Positions 7,491 to 15,029 of a DNA stretch of 16,942 nt are shown piece by piece (positions within the stretch are counted from its first letter, which is position 1; every line of letters starts with the position of its first letter). Position numbers and translations under genes: made by a program. The DNA is taken from NCBI GenBank assembly GCA_034430595.1, contig DAOUEL010000074.1, positions 1 to 16,942 of the forward strand, in the 5' to 3' direction. The notes beneath the pieces were generated by a model that saw only the letters and a program-made list of their open reading frames with translations, did no database searches and was not told the DNA's origin. The DNA comes from E44-bin32 sp034430595. Its GTDB lineage: Bacteria > Chloroflexota > Anaerolineae > Anaerolineales > E44-bin32.

Positions 7491-8633
7491 TTAGCGCCAG
7501 ATGCTCGGCGCAACCCAGATCGCCGAATCCATGGCGTAGGTGTCCTTTGCCAGGACCGTGAGAATGAACCTGACCTTCTTCCCAGCCAATTCCGACAGGT
7601 TGTAGTCAATCTGTGTGAAGCTGCCATCTGAACGTTCATTCCACTTGTCAAGGGTCTTGATCGCGCCATCGCCAATTCGGTAGTCCAGCCTGAAGCGTAC
7701 ATCACAGTCCGGTGAATCGGCTTTACAGGAGACCAGCGCCCTGAATCGGTCACCTTCCTTAACCTCAAAACCGGGGGACGTACCCTGTATGTAGCCCGAA
7801 TCAACCCACTCTGGCTCAGTCCACAGACCGGGTTCATTCTCAACCCGCGTTTCGAGCGGCGGTTCCGGCAGTCGAACCACAAACCCCTCGCTATCGGTCA
7901 GCTCGCCTGGACATGGCAGGACTCCCGCGTCGCTGCGCCATTCGGCCTCGCAGTAGTTCTCAACGAAGTCATACACGACTTTGCTGGGGCTGTCGACCTC
8001 GATATCAACCCAGAATGGGTCATGGCCGCCCGGACCGATGCCGAACACCTGGCCTTGCGGATTCATCAACGCCCAGTAGCCGCGATATGCGCCATCCTGG
8101 TCCGGCGCAGCCAGCTCGACACTCAGATCGACCATGTAGCCCGGAAGGATTGAACCCTTCACGGGAATCTCTCGTCGACCGCTCATTCGGTCACCGCTGA
8201 CAAGCACCAGCGAGAAATCACCGGTCCAGGTGCTCAAACCGATATTCATCAGCCGCCAGGTCTTGGTAAAGGTATTGCCCGGCAGGAATTTTGTTCCATC
8301 AGCGATCGAAACGTCCTGCACGAAGCGGGCCCAGTCCTGGAAGACTGGCCGGAGTGTCTCTGTCGGTGTATAGGCCGGTGTAGATGTCGCCGTCATGGTC
8401 GGTGATACGGTCGCGGTTGCGGTCGGCGTCGGGCTGCCGGCGGAGGCTGTCGCGGTAAAGGCCGCAATAACCTCCGTCAGGCGGGCTTCTAAGGCCAACG
8501 CGGATTCGGTCGCCGCCGCATTGAGGGTATCCGTCGCCGGTGCAGAATTACATCCCAAAAGCAGGATTAGGGCCGCGACGAGAATTGGCGGCGTTAGTGC
8601 CCTGCTAATTAGTCTCAGGAATGAATTCATCAT
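7491..8633 (-). CDS. Lipoprotein with NBR1-type Ig-like domain
   Basis: A 380-residue surface lipoprotein. The signal peptide runs to a lipobox LLGC with Cys28; it is followed by a helical Ala-rich stretch and a low-complexity Thr/Pro/Ser/Ala linker (about 60-95, for example TPTATATVSPTMTATSTPAY). Residues about 97-212 match the NBR1 (next to BRCA1) Ig-like domain as found in Chloroflexota: FVQDVSIADGTKFLPGNTF, then TKTWRLMNIGLSTW, and GYWALMNPQGQVFG near the end. The remaining 165 residues look like a beta-sandwich that may bind ligand or carbohydrate, which is inference. Two ATGs are adjacent (8633 and 8630); GGAG lies 5 or 8 bases upstream. A TTGACA lies about 45 bases upstream of the start without a well-spaced -10. 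No catalytic motif is seen, so an adhesive or structural role outside the membrane is likely. Confidence 0.85.
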   Translation of the reverse strand: MMNSFLRLISRALTPPILVAALILLLGCNSAPATDTLNAAATESALALEARLTEVIAAFTATASAGSPTPTATATVSPTMTATSTPAYTPTETLRPVFQDWARFVQDVSIADGTKFLPGNTFTKTWRLMNIGLSTWTGDFSLVLVSGDRMSGRREIPVKGSILPGYMVDLSVELAAPDQDGAYRGYWALMNPQGQVFGIGPGGHDPFWVDIEVDSPSKVVYDFVENYCEAEWRSDAGVLPCPGELTDSEGFVVRLPEPPLETRVENEPGLWTEPEWVDSGYIQGTSPGFEVKEGDRFRALVSCKADSPDCDVRFRLDYRIGDGAIKTLDKWNERSDGSFTQIDYNLSELAGKKVRFILTVLAKDTYAMDSAIWVAPSIWR

Positions 8634-8913
8634 GTACTCTCCAGCAATTTTAGCTGATTCGATTCGGATCGTATTTTGTCAACCGTCATTTTAAGAGCCT
8701 GGAAGATTACTGGTATCACATCGTGGTGGTTGAGCTGACACATGCAGTTACAAATTCGCAACAGCCAGCATTCCCTCGGGAGCCGATTGGGGTGGTCCTA
8801 GCTTATCATTGCTGGGCAGGACGGAACTCAAACGACTGGCTTTGAGTATCGACAGCTGCACAAATACATTGGGTACAGATCGGGCTATAAAGACGCGGAA
8901 ACCTGCTGTGTTT

Positions 8914-9396
8914 TTACCCTGGCTGTGGCGATTGACGCTGCATCCACCAGGTGCCGTGGGTTTCTTGAAGGATTAGGTACCTGCTTGAAGAACGCAGAGG
9001 CAGCAGATAGGAAGGGATGTTCCAGGTACCTTCCACCTGCCATGTTGCCGGATCCAACTGCCCATGATAGTGGACGTGAGGGGCACGAGGTTTGCCGCGC
9101 ACCTGCTCACCGAGAGTTTCTTCAACATACTCGGCGACGGGCCGCAGACCACCCTTGCTGTGGGTTAAGAAATCAGCCGGGATCTTCCGAAAGAACAGCT
9201 GCACGCCTTTCAACCGCCCTTGCAGCGTGGCATTCAAAGGCAGCCCCAATTCGGGGTCGTCCTTGATCGTTCCCCGCAGGCGGCCAAACCACCCCTGTTC
9301 CATTGTGAGTGTGAAACCGACCGTCCTGCTCTCAAGCTGTTCATCATCGAGCTCATAGCGGTACATTCCCCGCCATGTTCCTGCCATTCTGTGCAT
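8914..9396 (-). CDS. Small beta-rich protein of unknown function
   Basis: A 160-residue soluble protein, starting MHRMAGTWRGMYRYELDDEQ. GGGAG about eight bases before the first ATG favours that start over the Met at position 4. It has alternating hydrophobic and polar segments (GFTLTMEQGWFGRLRGTIKD, then LNATLQGRL, HVHYHGQLD, VEGTWNIP), the pattern of a small beta-barrel or beta-sandwich such as lipocalin-like folds. Tryptophans and tyrosines are frequent. No signal peptide, membrane segment or catalytic motif is visible. It is followed by a 280-base gap before the NBR1-Ig lipoprotein gene on the same strand. I do not recognise the family and assign no function; codon use looks like that of the neighbouring core genes. 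Confidence 0.7.
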   Translation of the reverse strand: MHRMAGTWRGMYRYELDDEQLESRTVGFTLTMEQGWFGRLRGTIKDDPELGLPLNATLQGRLKGVQLFFRKIPADFLTHSKGGLRPVAEYVEETLGEQVRGKPRAPHVHYHGQLDPATWQVEGTWNIPSYLLPLRSSSRYLILQETHGTWWMQRQSPQPG

Positions 9397-9551
9397 TGCC
9401 CACTCCCGGTGTCCCGCTCTGGACCGAATTCAATTATGGCATAAGGCCTGAACTCGAGCTATTCGAGGCATGAGCCGCGGCAAGATCACTCGCCAGCTCC
9501 AGCGCGTTCGCCCCTGAGCCGATTAATTCTGGTGGTAATCGTCATGTAGCA

Positions 9552-9583
9552 AGAAAAATCCTCCGTCAGGACGGAGGATTTTG
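9552..9583 (-). terminator. Intrinsic terminator of the interrupted tRNA gene
   Basis: An inverted repeat (9556-9568 with 9571-9583, core TCCTCCGTC / GACGGAGGA) forms a long, strong stem. On the minus strand it is followed by TTTTTCTTG. It begins a few bases after the 3' end of the tRNA fragment, which is where a tRNA transcript on this strand would end. Confidence 0.85.
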
Positions 9584-9587
9584 GAGT

Positions 9588-9628
9588 GGCGACGACTGGA
9601 TTTGAACCAGTGACCAAGGGCTTATGAG
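9588..9628 (-). tRNA. tRNA 3' fragment, CAT anticodon (Met or Ile2), cut at the anticodon loop; probable att site
   Basis: Read on the minus strand, the stretch starts with CTCATAA, an anticodon loop with CAT. It continues with GCCCT (anticodon stem 3' side), TGGTC (variable loop), a T arm with pairing ACTGG and CCAGT, and the acceptor 3' strand CGTCGCC plus discriminator A. No CCA is encoded. The 5' half is absent: upstream of CTCATAA there is no sequence pairing with GCCCT, no D arm and no GGCGACG. Integrases of the tyrosine family often cross over in the anticodon loop, leaving exactly such a 3' part at one end. The CAT anticodon does not separate elongator Met from Ile2. End coordinates are good to about one base. 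Confidence 0.8.
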
Positions 9629-9847
9629 GTGATTTTTTCCGTTTTCCGAAGACCGTCTGTGGGCGGGCGATTTGACCCTAGTCCCCCGATTACTCCTTTC
9701 ACAAAGCCTTTGGAATTAATTTTTCGGGTGAGTCAACAAACCTTAGATTCCCGCCTCGTTGACCCATCCTTCTTAGGGTGATTTTACATTCACTTAACGA
9801 GGGGAACAAGTGCCGCTTAAAGCCCATAGATCGAGCTCAGCCAGCCG
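9629..9847. other. Non-coding stretch just inside the putative element
   Basis: There is no credible gene between the tRNA fragment and the AbiE toxin stop. GGTGATTTT occurs near 9628 and again near 9777, a short repeat that could be arm-type integrase binding sequence or chance. No tRNA 5' half and no terminator-like hairpin are visible. The adjoining 9397-9551 also holds no gene. Confidence 0.5.
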
Positions 9848-10651
9848 CTATTCCAATAACCCCAGAATATTTTCTCGAGTGAGCAATCCCAAATCCTCGG
9901 ACCTTTCTATGAATGGCGCTACATCCTCTCGTACAGTCCGCCAGTCTAGCGATTCGACACGCTGACGCAGGACTCCCCTCCAGCTTTGCTCGGTCAGCGT
10001 CGGTCCTTCCCAACCTGTTTGCGTGAGGGCGTTGTTCAGCAAGGTGAGGTTCGGAGCCGGCCACTCCGGATCGCTCAGATACCACAGGAGATCGTAGAGG
10101 TCCCGCCCCTTGGTGAAGGTCCGCTGCAGGACAGCGCGAATCTTTCCAGAGAGCAGCGAGGGTTGATCGTGGTGCTGGAGTTGAAGGATTACATGGCGGC
10201 GTACGACGGTCGTTTTCAATCCAGCGCCCTTTGGAGGGTTTGTGTCCACCTCGATCTTCAGACTGAAGATCTCGTCTAGTTGTCCTGAGAGCCCCATCTC
10301 GTACAGCAGACCGGGGAATCGGATCCACGCGTTCTGAACCGTGCGATCTGTGGATGATCTCGTCTCGACCTCGTAGGCTTCCCGATGGAATTCGGTCTCG
10401 ATCGATCTAGCATACTTGTCGAGGTCATAGGTTGAGGGTTTGCCCTCTAGTGCAAAGTCGAGATCTTCGGAGTGCCGAGGGAGCGAGTAGAGGAAACGCA
10501 GCGCCGTCCCCCCATGGAAGGCGAGCGGGATCATGGCACCCTCCCGCTGCAGGCATGCCAGGACGCGCGCCTGGAGGTACTCACGCATGAGGTTGCGGGC
10601 GCTCAGCGGAGAGGTCGTTTCCTCAATCAGTCGCGATAGGACGTCTTTCAT
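9848..10651 (-). CDS. abiEii: AbiEii-like nucleotidyltransferase toxin
   Basis: A 267-residue protein of the AbiEii/DUF1814 nucleotidyltransferase family, near the family's usual length. The polymerase-beta-type motif is complete: HGGTALRF (about 46-53) followed by HSEDLDF (60-66) with the acidic pair. A second conserved block, KIRAVLQR (170-177) and GRDLYDLLWYLS (182-193), is also typical. In characterised AbiE systems this protein is the toxin of a type IV toxin-antitoxin pair that stops growth and blocks phage; related MenT toxins add nucleotides to tRNA. The exact target here is unknown. Its ATG overlaps the antitoxin stop by four bases (10648-10651), so translation is coupled. The frame is intact, unlike most neighbours to its right. 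The symbol is given by family, not from a proven activity. Confidence 0.88.
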   Translation of the reverse strand: MKDVLSRLIEETTSPLSARNLMREYLQARVLACLQREGAMIPLAFHGGTALRFLYSLPRHSEDLDFALEGKPSTYDLDKYARSIETEFHREAYEVETRSSTDRTVQNAWIRFPGLLYEMGLSGQLDEIFSLKIEVDTNPPKGAGLKTTVVRRHVILQLQHHDQPSLLSGKIRAVLQRTFTKGRDLYDLLWYLSDPEWPAPNLTLLNNALTQTGWEGPTLTEQSWRGVLRQRVESLDWRTVREDVAPFIERSEDLGLLTRENILGLLE

Positions 10652-11289
10652 CGTTCCCCTTTCTCAGACATCGTATCGCCCACCAATTGCCTCATTTCTT
10701 CTGCAGCTCGTTTCATCTTGGGCTTTCCAAATCGCTCTGCGTATTTGTTGAGTGTGCTTTCATCTAACTGCTCCAGATTTTGAAGGCGGAGCGACAGGAG
10801 ATACTCACTTGAATCACCACCAGGGGTCAGGTAGACAAGGTCGAGCAGCGCCTTCTCAGGGTCGGCGATCAGCGCTTGCTGTTTTTCGCCCAAATCAAGT
10901 TGGTGGTATCCAAACAAGTATTTCGTGTGGACATGACGGAAGTGGTACGTTCCCAAGGCCGTGTCCCACTGCCTTGGCCGGCTCGAACACACGCTCACGA
11001 CGGAGGGCACATATTCCGGAATGAATCCATAGTGGGCGAGCGCAGACTGGCAACTCACATATGAGCCAGGCACTAGGCGATTGGCAACCGCGAACGGGTG
11101 TGGCCTGATTTTTTGGTATGGTGGTGCCAGCATGTAAAGCCCACGCCGGAGTTGATAGATCCTCCCTGCATTCACCCAGAACGAGAGCTGGCGTCGAATG
11201 TGGTTGGGATCCACATTGCCGGCGAGCAGTAATCCGGTTTCGAAGACCGGCACGTCATTGACAATATCAACGAGTTGATTAAATTCCAT
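10648..11289 (-). CDS. abiEi: AbiEi-like antitoxin and transcriptional repressor
   Basis: A 213-residue protein. The N-terminal part (about 1-60) looks like a winged helix-turn-helix (LLAGNVDPNHIRRQLSFWVN, then GRIYQLRRGLYML, the last being the usual wing). It is followed by the AbiEi core with HPFAVANRLVPGSYVSCQSALAHYG (AL..YG motif) and ADPEKALLDLVYL. AbiEi proteins neutralise the paired AbiEii toxin and repress their own promoter by binding inverted repeats. Its place directly upstream of the toxin with a four-base overlap fits this. No Shine-Dalgarno sequence precedes the ATG; the promoter at 11296-11324 would start transcription at or next to the ATG, so a leaderless mRNA is likely. An inverted repeat there is the candidate operator. 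Confidence 0.85.
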   Translation of the reverse strand: MEFNQLVDIVNDVPVFETGLLLAGNVDPNHIRRQLSFWVNAGRIYQLRRGLYMLAPPYQKIRPHPFAVANRLVPGSYVSCQSALAHYGFIPEYVPSVVSVCSSRPRQWDTALGTYHFRHVHTKYLFGYHQLDLGEKQQALIADPEKALLDLVYLTPGGDSSEYLLSLRLQNLEQLDESTLNKYAERFGKPKMKRAAEEMRQLVGDTMSEKGER

Positions 11290-11325
11290 TGCAGTAATTT
11301 ACCATTTTAAGCAAGTTATTGCAAT
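11288..11325 (-). promoter_or_regulatory. AbiE promoter within an inverted repeat (candidate AbiEi operator)
   Basis: On the minus strand TTGCAA (11319-11324) and TAAATT (11296-11301) are 17 bases apart, each matching four of six consensus bases. ATTGCAGTAA (11288-11297) and TTATTGCAAT (11316-11325) form an inverted repeat with nine of ten matches, 18 bases apart. One arm overlaps the -35 and the other covers the -10 edge and the start codon. A protein bound to both arms would block transcription, matching the known autoregulation of AbiEi. Confidence 0.55.
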
Positions 11326-12093
11326 AGAATCATTCTCTCTATCTGGAGTTTTTCTTATAAGCATCCCGAAGAACAGGGTTGATACCGTTTCCGCTAATTA
11401 TCGGAATCCTCATATCCAGTTCTTATTTATAGGGATATCTTCATACAGATTCAGATAGCTCCCTTTCAGGCGGTTTCTATTATTGGGCATATATTGGATT
11501 CGCTTCATTGACCTTCGGGATTTAGGACTGAGTTCCCGGTCAAATGTCTTGAGAAATTCACCGGCTACTTGTGGCAACTATAAGATTTTATAACTTGATC
11601 TCGATCATAATGTCGTACAAACAATCGTATTTCTTAACTACGAAACTGTACATCGTGCGACGCTTGAGGAAGAACACAACCGTCTGAACAGGTGTATCTG
11701 CTTTCCAAACGGAAACCTTGATAGCATTTTGTTTATTACGCTTTGACCATTTTTCGCCAACCATTCGGCCATGGCTGCAATCACCAAGGAAAGCCTTTCT
11801 CTTAGATATTTAGTATCCATCTGCCCACAAATAGGATAGTAAGAATTCGTTCGACTCAATAACCGTCACCGATTCACCTATCCGCCCTTTCTCTATAAAC
11901 TGCTGCATAGACAAACGAAACACAAGGTTAAGGTACCTTCATTCGCGGAACCAGGTGATTAACCGTTGAATACCTGTTCATGTGATTACCAGCAGAAGCA
12001 GGTTATTAAGTTCTGAATGCCCTAACGAGCAATCATGATTCTCTCGTTGCGGTTGGCATCACGATTGTGATGTTAAAAACCCCAATAACGATC
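11326..12093. other. AT-rich stretch without a clear gene; possible decayed coding remnant
   Basis: A sampled row (11341-11400) is 40% GC, against 58% in a core gene row (901-960). No frame gives a recognisable protein. On the minus strand one frame is open from 11938 to 11588 (116 codons) except for a single TAA at 11810-11812, and includes MQQFIEKGRIGES and SHGRMVGEKWSKRN; a second frame is open for 73 codons at 11638-11859, and a 55-codon frame with a TTG start lies at 11410-11577. These overlap each other and match no family I know. A small hairpin (CATCAC/GTGATG, 12057-12072) lacks a U tract. The stretch may be a decayed gene or plain spacer. Confidence 0.3.
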
Positions 12094-12124
12094 TTGACAT
12101 TTTCTAGATGCTTCAACCTATGTT
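12094..12124 (+). promoter_or_regulatory. Candidate promoter of the kdp operon
   Basis: A perfect TTGACA (12094-12099) is followed after 19 bases by TATGTT (12119-12124, four of six). The spacing is longer than ideal, as in some activated promoters; kdp operons are usually switched on by the KdpE activator, but no kdpDE genes are in the window. It lies about 60 bases before the first small ORF. Confidence 0.35.
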
Positions 12125-12185
12125 CTATACACCAAATTGACTTTGTCTGAGATAACCTCTGCTCGTAGAAAGGAGACAGTTCGTA

Positions 12186-12275
12186 ATGCAAGACATACTA
12201 TTAGTCCTGATCATCATTCTCTTTTTCCTGTCCACATACGGACTGGTGGTCCTTTTCAACAGCATGATGGAGTAA
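12186..12275 (+). CDS. 29-residue single-span membrane peptide at the head of the kdp operon
   Basis: ATG at 12186, with AGGAG (12171-12175) ten bases upstream, opens a 29-codon frame ending in TAA. The peptide begins MQDILLVLIIILFFLSTYGL and ends NSMME: an acidic residue near the start, about 22 hydrophobic residues, and a short polar tail, so one membrane span. Its stop is five bases before the kdpF start, and the kdpF ribosome binding site (GGAG, 12269-12272) lies inside its last codons, which suggests translational coupling. It is not KdpF, which follows directly. From memory, similar short hydrophobic frames precede kdpF in other bacteria, but I cannot verify this. It may be an extra small subunit or regulator of the Kdp complex; this is inference. 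Confidence 0.6.
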   Translation: MQDILLVLIIILFFLSTYGLVVLFNSMME

Positions 12276-12280
12276 CCAAG

Positions 12281-12364
12281 ATGTTTTGGATTGCTGGATT
12301 TCTTTCTCTGGGTTTGCTTGTTTACCTTTTCCTAGCATTGCTCAAGCCGGAACGTTTCGGATGA
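12281..12364 (+). CDS. kdpF: KdpF, small subunit of the Kdp potassium pump
   Basis: A 27-residue membrane peptide beginning MFWIAGFLSLGLLVYLFLAL and ending KPERFG. The L-[VG]-Y-L-x-x-A-L-x-[KR]-P-E-[RK]-F pattern is that of KdpF, a lipid-like peptide that stabilises the KdpFABC complex in the membrane. The length is usual (about 25-30 residues). GGAG eight bases upstream fixes the ATG. It lies 5 bases after the upstream peptide and 18 bases before the first kdpA start. The gene itself is intact, although its partners kdpA and kdpB are damaged. Confidence 0.85.
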   Translation: MFWIAGFLSLGLLVYLFLALLKPERFG

Positions 12365-12382
12365 GAAATATTAAAGGAAGAC

Positions 12383-14129
12383 ATGAATATGACTCTGTTT
12401 AATCTTCTTCAAATAGTCTTATATTTGGCCATTCTCCTCCTTCTGGTGAAACCGCTGGGAAAGCATATGTCGCGAGTTTACTCCGGTGGAAATACCTTCT
12501 TGGATCCAATCCTGCGCCCTATCGAGAAGTTGATCTACCGCATTGCAGGTGTCGACCCTAATCTGGAGATGAATTGGACAGCCTATGCGGTTGCGATGCT
12601 CACGTTCAACCTACTCGGGGTCATCACACTTTATGGATTACAAAGACTGCAGGGATCTTTACCACTAAATCCGAATGGTTTTAGTTCCGTTGAACCTGAC
12701 TTGGCCTTTAACACGGCTATCAGCTTCGGGTCGAACACCAACTGGCAGAACTACGGCGGTGAAACAACTCTCAGCTATTTTATTCAAATGATCGGTATTA
12801 CCGTCCAGAACTTCGCCTCAGCGGGAACCGGGATGGCGATCCTGGTAGCGTTGATCCGAGGTATCGTTCGTGCTTCGCACAAGACGATTGGAAATTTCTG
12901 GGTCGACCTGACACGCAGCACGCTGTATATATTTCTGCCGTTATCGCTGATTTTCGCCATTGTACTTATATCGCAAGGTGTAGTCCAAACCCTCCATGGG
13001 CCTGAAACTGTCCCGTTCATCCAAAAATTTATTGTTGCGAATGGCCAAGTCGTAGATTACCAAACCCTAGCGGTTGGGCCGGTTGCGTCACAAATCGCTA
13101 TCAAACAATTGGGGACGAACGGGGGGGGGATTCTTCAATACGAATTCTTCCCACCCCTTTGAGAATCCGACCCCGCTTTCCAATTTCCTGGAAATGTTGG
13201 CTATCCTGCTTATTCCAGCCTCTCTTTGCTATACCTTCGGGGATATGGTGAAAGACATCCGCCAAGGATGGTCATTATTGGCGGTAATGACTTTCATCTT
13301 CATACTATTCCTTTGCTTGGCAGTTTGGTCCGAATCGCAGGGAAATCCATCCCTTGTAAACATGGGAGCTGATCAAACGGCAACTAACACTAACCCTGGC
13401 GGAAACATGGAGGGAAAAGAGTTGCGCTTCGGGGTAGTAAATTCCGCCCTTTGGGAGGTCGCCACAACAGCTGCATCCAATGGTTCGGTAAATTCAATGC
13501 ACGACTCCTTCACACCACTGGGTGGTTTGGCGGCCTTGGTGATGATGCAACTCGGTGAAGTAATATTCGGCGGGGTTGGCTCAGGGCTTTACGGGATGCT
13601 GGCTTTCGTCATTGTAGGCGTCTTTATGTCGGGGTTAATGGTTGGCCGCACGCCAGAGTATCTAGGCAAGAAGATCGAAGCTTTCGAAATGAAGATGGCT
13701 TCGTTGATCATCCTTATTATGCCGTTAATCGTACTCGGTTTTACAGCTCTGGCGGTGACCACCGAACCTGGCCGGGAAGCTATATCTAATCCAGGCCCAC
13801 ATGGTTTTAGTGAGATCCTGTATGCGTTCTCTTCTCAGGGCAACAACAACGGCAGCGCTTTCGCTGGGTTGCACGGGAATAGTACCTTCTACAACATTTC
13901 TGGCGGGCTTGCGATGCTAATTGCCCGTTACTGGTTGGCTGTTCCTGTATTGGCTCTGGCCGGCTCGCTTGTGGTGAAGAAGAAGATCCCTATAAGCCAA
14001 GCCACTCTACCGACTAATACACCGCTCTTCATGGCTTGGCTGATCGGGATCATCCTGATCGTGGGTGTTTTAAATTTTATCCCGGCTCTGGCCTTGGGAC
14101 CGATAGTAGAACACCTGATGTTGAGGTAG
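12383..14129 (+). pseudogene. kdpA: KdpA, potassium-binding subunit, full length but frameshifted in a G9 run
   Basis: KdpA is the ion-selective, channel-like subunit of the high-affinity K+ pump KdpFABC. Both halves are clear homologues: NTAISFGSNTNWQNYGGETT (first filter loop), LGTNGGG then FFNTNSSHPFENPTPL (second), VATTAASNGSVNSMHDSF (third), SSQGNNNGSAFAGL (fourth), and a complete C-terminus FIPALALGPIVEHL. The frame breaks inside the second filter motif at nine consecutive G (13121-13129); eight G would restore a continuous protein of about 580 residues. Unrepaired, the first frame ends at 13162 after 259 residues. The ATG at 12389 is better spaced from AGGAAG than the one at 12383. Possible explanations are a real slippage mutation, phase variation, rescue by transcriptional slippage, or sequencing error. 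Base composition is more AT-rich than the left part of the window. Confidence 0.88.
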
Positions 14130-14189
14130 TCATAGAAATTCTTCTACCAGTACGGCTCATCATGCATACAACTCGAGAAAGCAGCAGCT

Positions 14190-15029
14190 ATGATGGATCG
14201 TAAGATACTCGAACACGCCGCGGTTGACGCAGTCCGGAAACTTGATCCGCGTTGGATGGTGCGCAATCCAGTCATGTTCGTAGTGGAAGTAGGTTGCGTG
14301 CTGTCCACGGCGCTTTGGGTGCAGGCTCTGGTAGGAGTTGGAGACCTTGTACCAGGTTCAATCGGCCCTGTTCTTATCTGGATGTGGTTCACCGTCCTGT
14401 TCGCTAATTTCTCGGAAGCCATTGCAGAGGGTCGCGGCAAGGCGCAGGCGGAAGCATTGCGGCGGTCCCGTAAGGATACTATGGCTAAGCGATTTAAAGA
14501 TCGTCAAATAAATACATCAATCGAGCTTATCGCCTCACAGACGCTGAGAAAAGGGGAACTGATCCTGGTCGAGGTTGGCGACGTGATACCGGCCGATGGC
14601 GAAGTCATTGAAGGCATTGCCTCTGTCGACGAAAGCGCAATCACCGGAGAAAGCGCACCGGTGATCCGAGAAGCCGGCGGGGATCGCAGCGCGGTGACTG
14701 GGGGCACACTTGTCCTTTCCGATTGGCTCATCATCAGGATATCAGCAAACCCGGGCGAAGGTTTTCTTGACCATATGATCAGTCTGATCGAAGGCGCAAG
14801 ACGCCAGAAGGATGGATCCTTTAAGGCACGCTGTGAATTGGTACGCGATTTAACAGCCCTCAGCTGGAAGAGAAGTCTGAACGAGATTACCAGCATCATG
14901 CTGCAAGCGACACGCTCTGCGGTGTGCGCGGAGTGGGCTACCGTCCTGGATTTGTCAATCGACAAAGCTCGGCTCGAAGTCGAGGCGCTCCTGCTGGAGG
15001 GTAGAAAGACCTACGAACAAAAAGGCTGA
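14190..15029 (+). pseudogene. kdpB: KdpB, truncated after the actuator domain and fused to unrelated sequence
   Basis: KdpB is the P-type ATPase subunit of KdpFABC, about 680 residues in E. coli. Here residues 1-207 are clearly KdpB: KLDPRWMVRNPVMFVVEVG (first membrane helix region), WMWFTVLFANFSEAIAEGRGKAQA, and the actuator domain with VGDVIPADGEVIEG, DESAITGESAPVIRE (TGES phosphatase motif) and NPGEGFLDHMISLIEGARRQK. At 14810/14811 the homology stops; the expected TPNEIAL is replaced by a 72-residue tail (DGSFKARCELVRDL...) that I cannot place. The DKTGT phosphorylation site, nucleotide-binding domain and remaining helices are missing, and no kdpC follows, so the product cannot pump. Either of two adjacent ATGs (14190, 14193) may start it. 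A deletion or recombination at the junction is likely; a misassembly is possible. Confidence 0.88.

Noticed and set aside
9837..10328. 163-residue frame on the minus strand overlapping the AbiEii gene
   Set aside because: It is a shadow frame: the overlapping AbiEii frame has full family motifs, while this one has none and an improbable Arg/Pro/Ser composition.
12057..12072. CATCAC/GTGATG hairpin as a terminator before kdp
   Set aside because: Only six base pairs and no U tract on either strand.
11900..12185. c-di-AMP (ydaO-type) riboswitch ahead of the kdp operon
   Set aside because: Such riboswitches often control K+ transport genes, but the conserved GGGGGACCCA-like and CCCGUCAGCUAACCUCG-like segments are absent.
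12137..12280. 75-residue version of KdpF starting at 12137
   Set aside because: The extra N-terminus is unlike KdpF, has no good ribosome binding site and overlaps the 29-residue ORF in another frame; the 27-residue form is standard.
13115..13165. Programmed ribosomal frameshifting in kdpA as a normal regulatory feature
   Set aside because: KdpA is not known to use frameshifting and no stimulatory structure is evident; transcriptional slippage or mutation explains the G run more simply.
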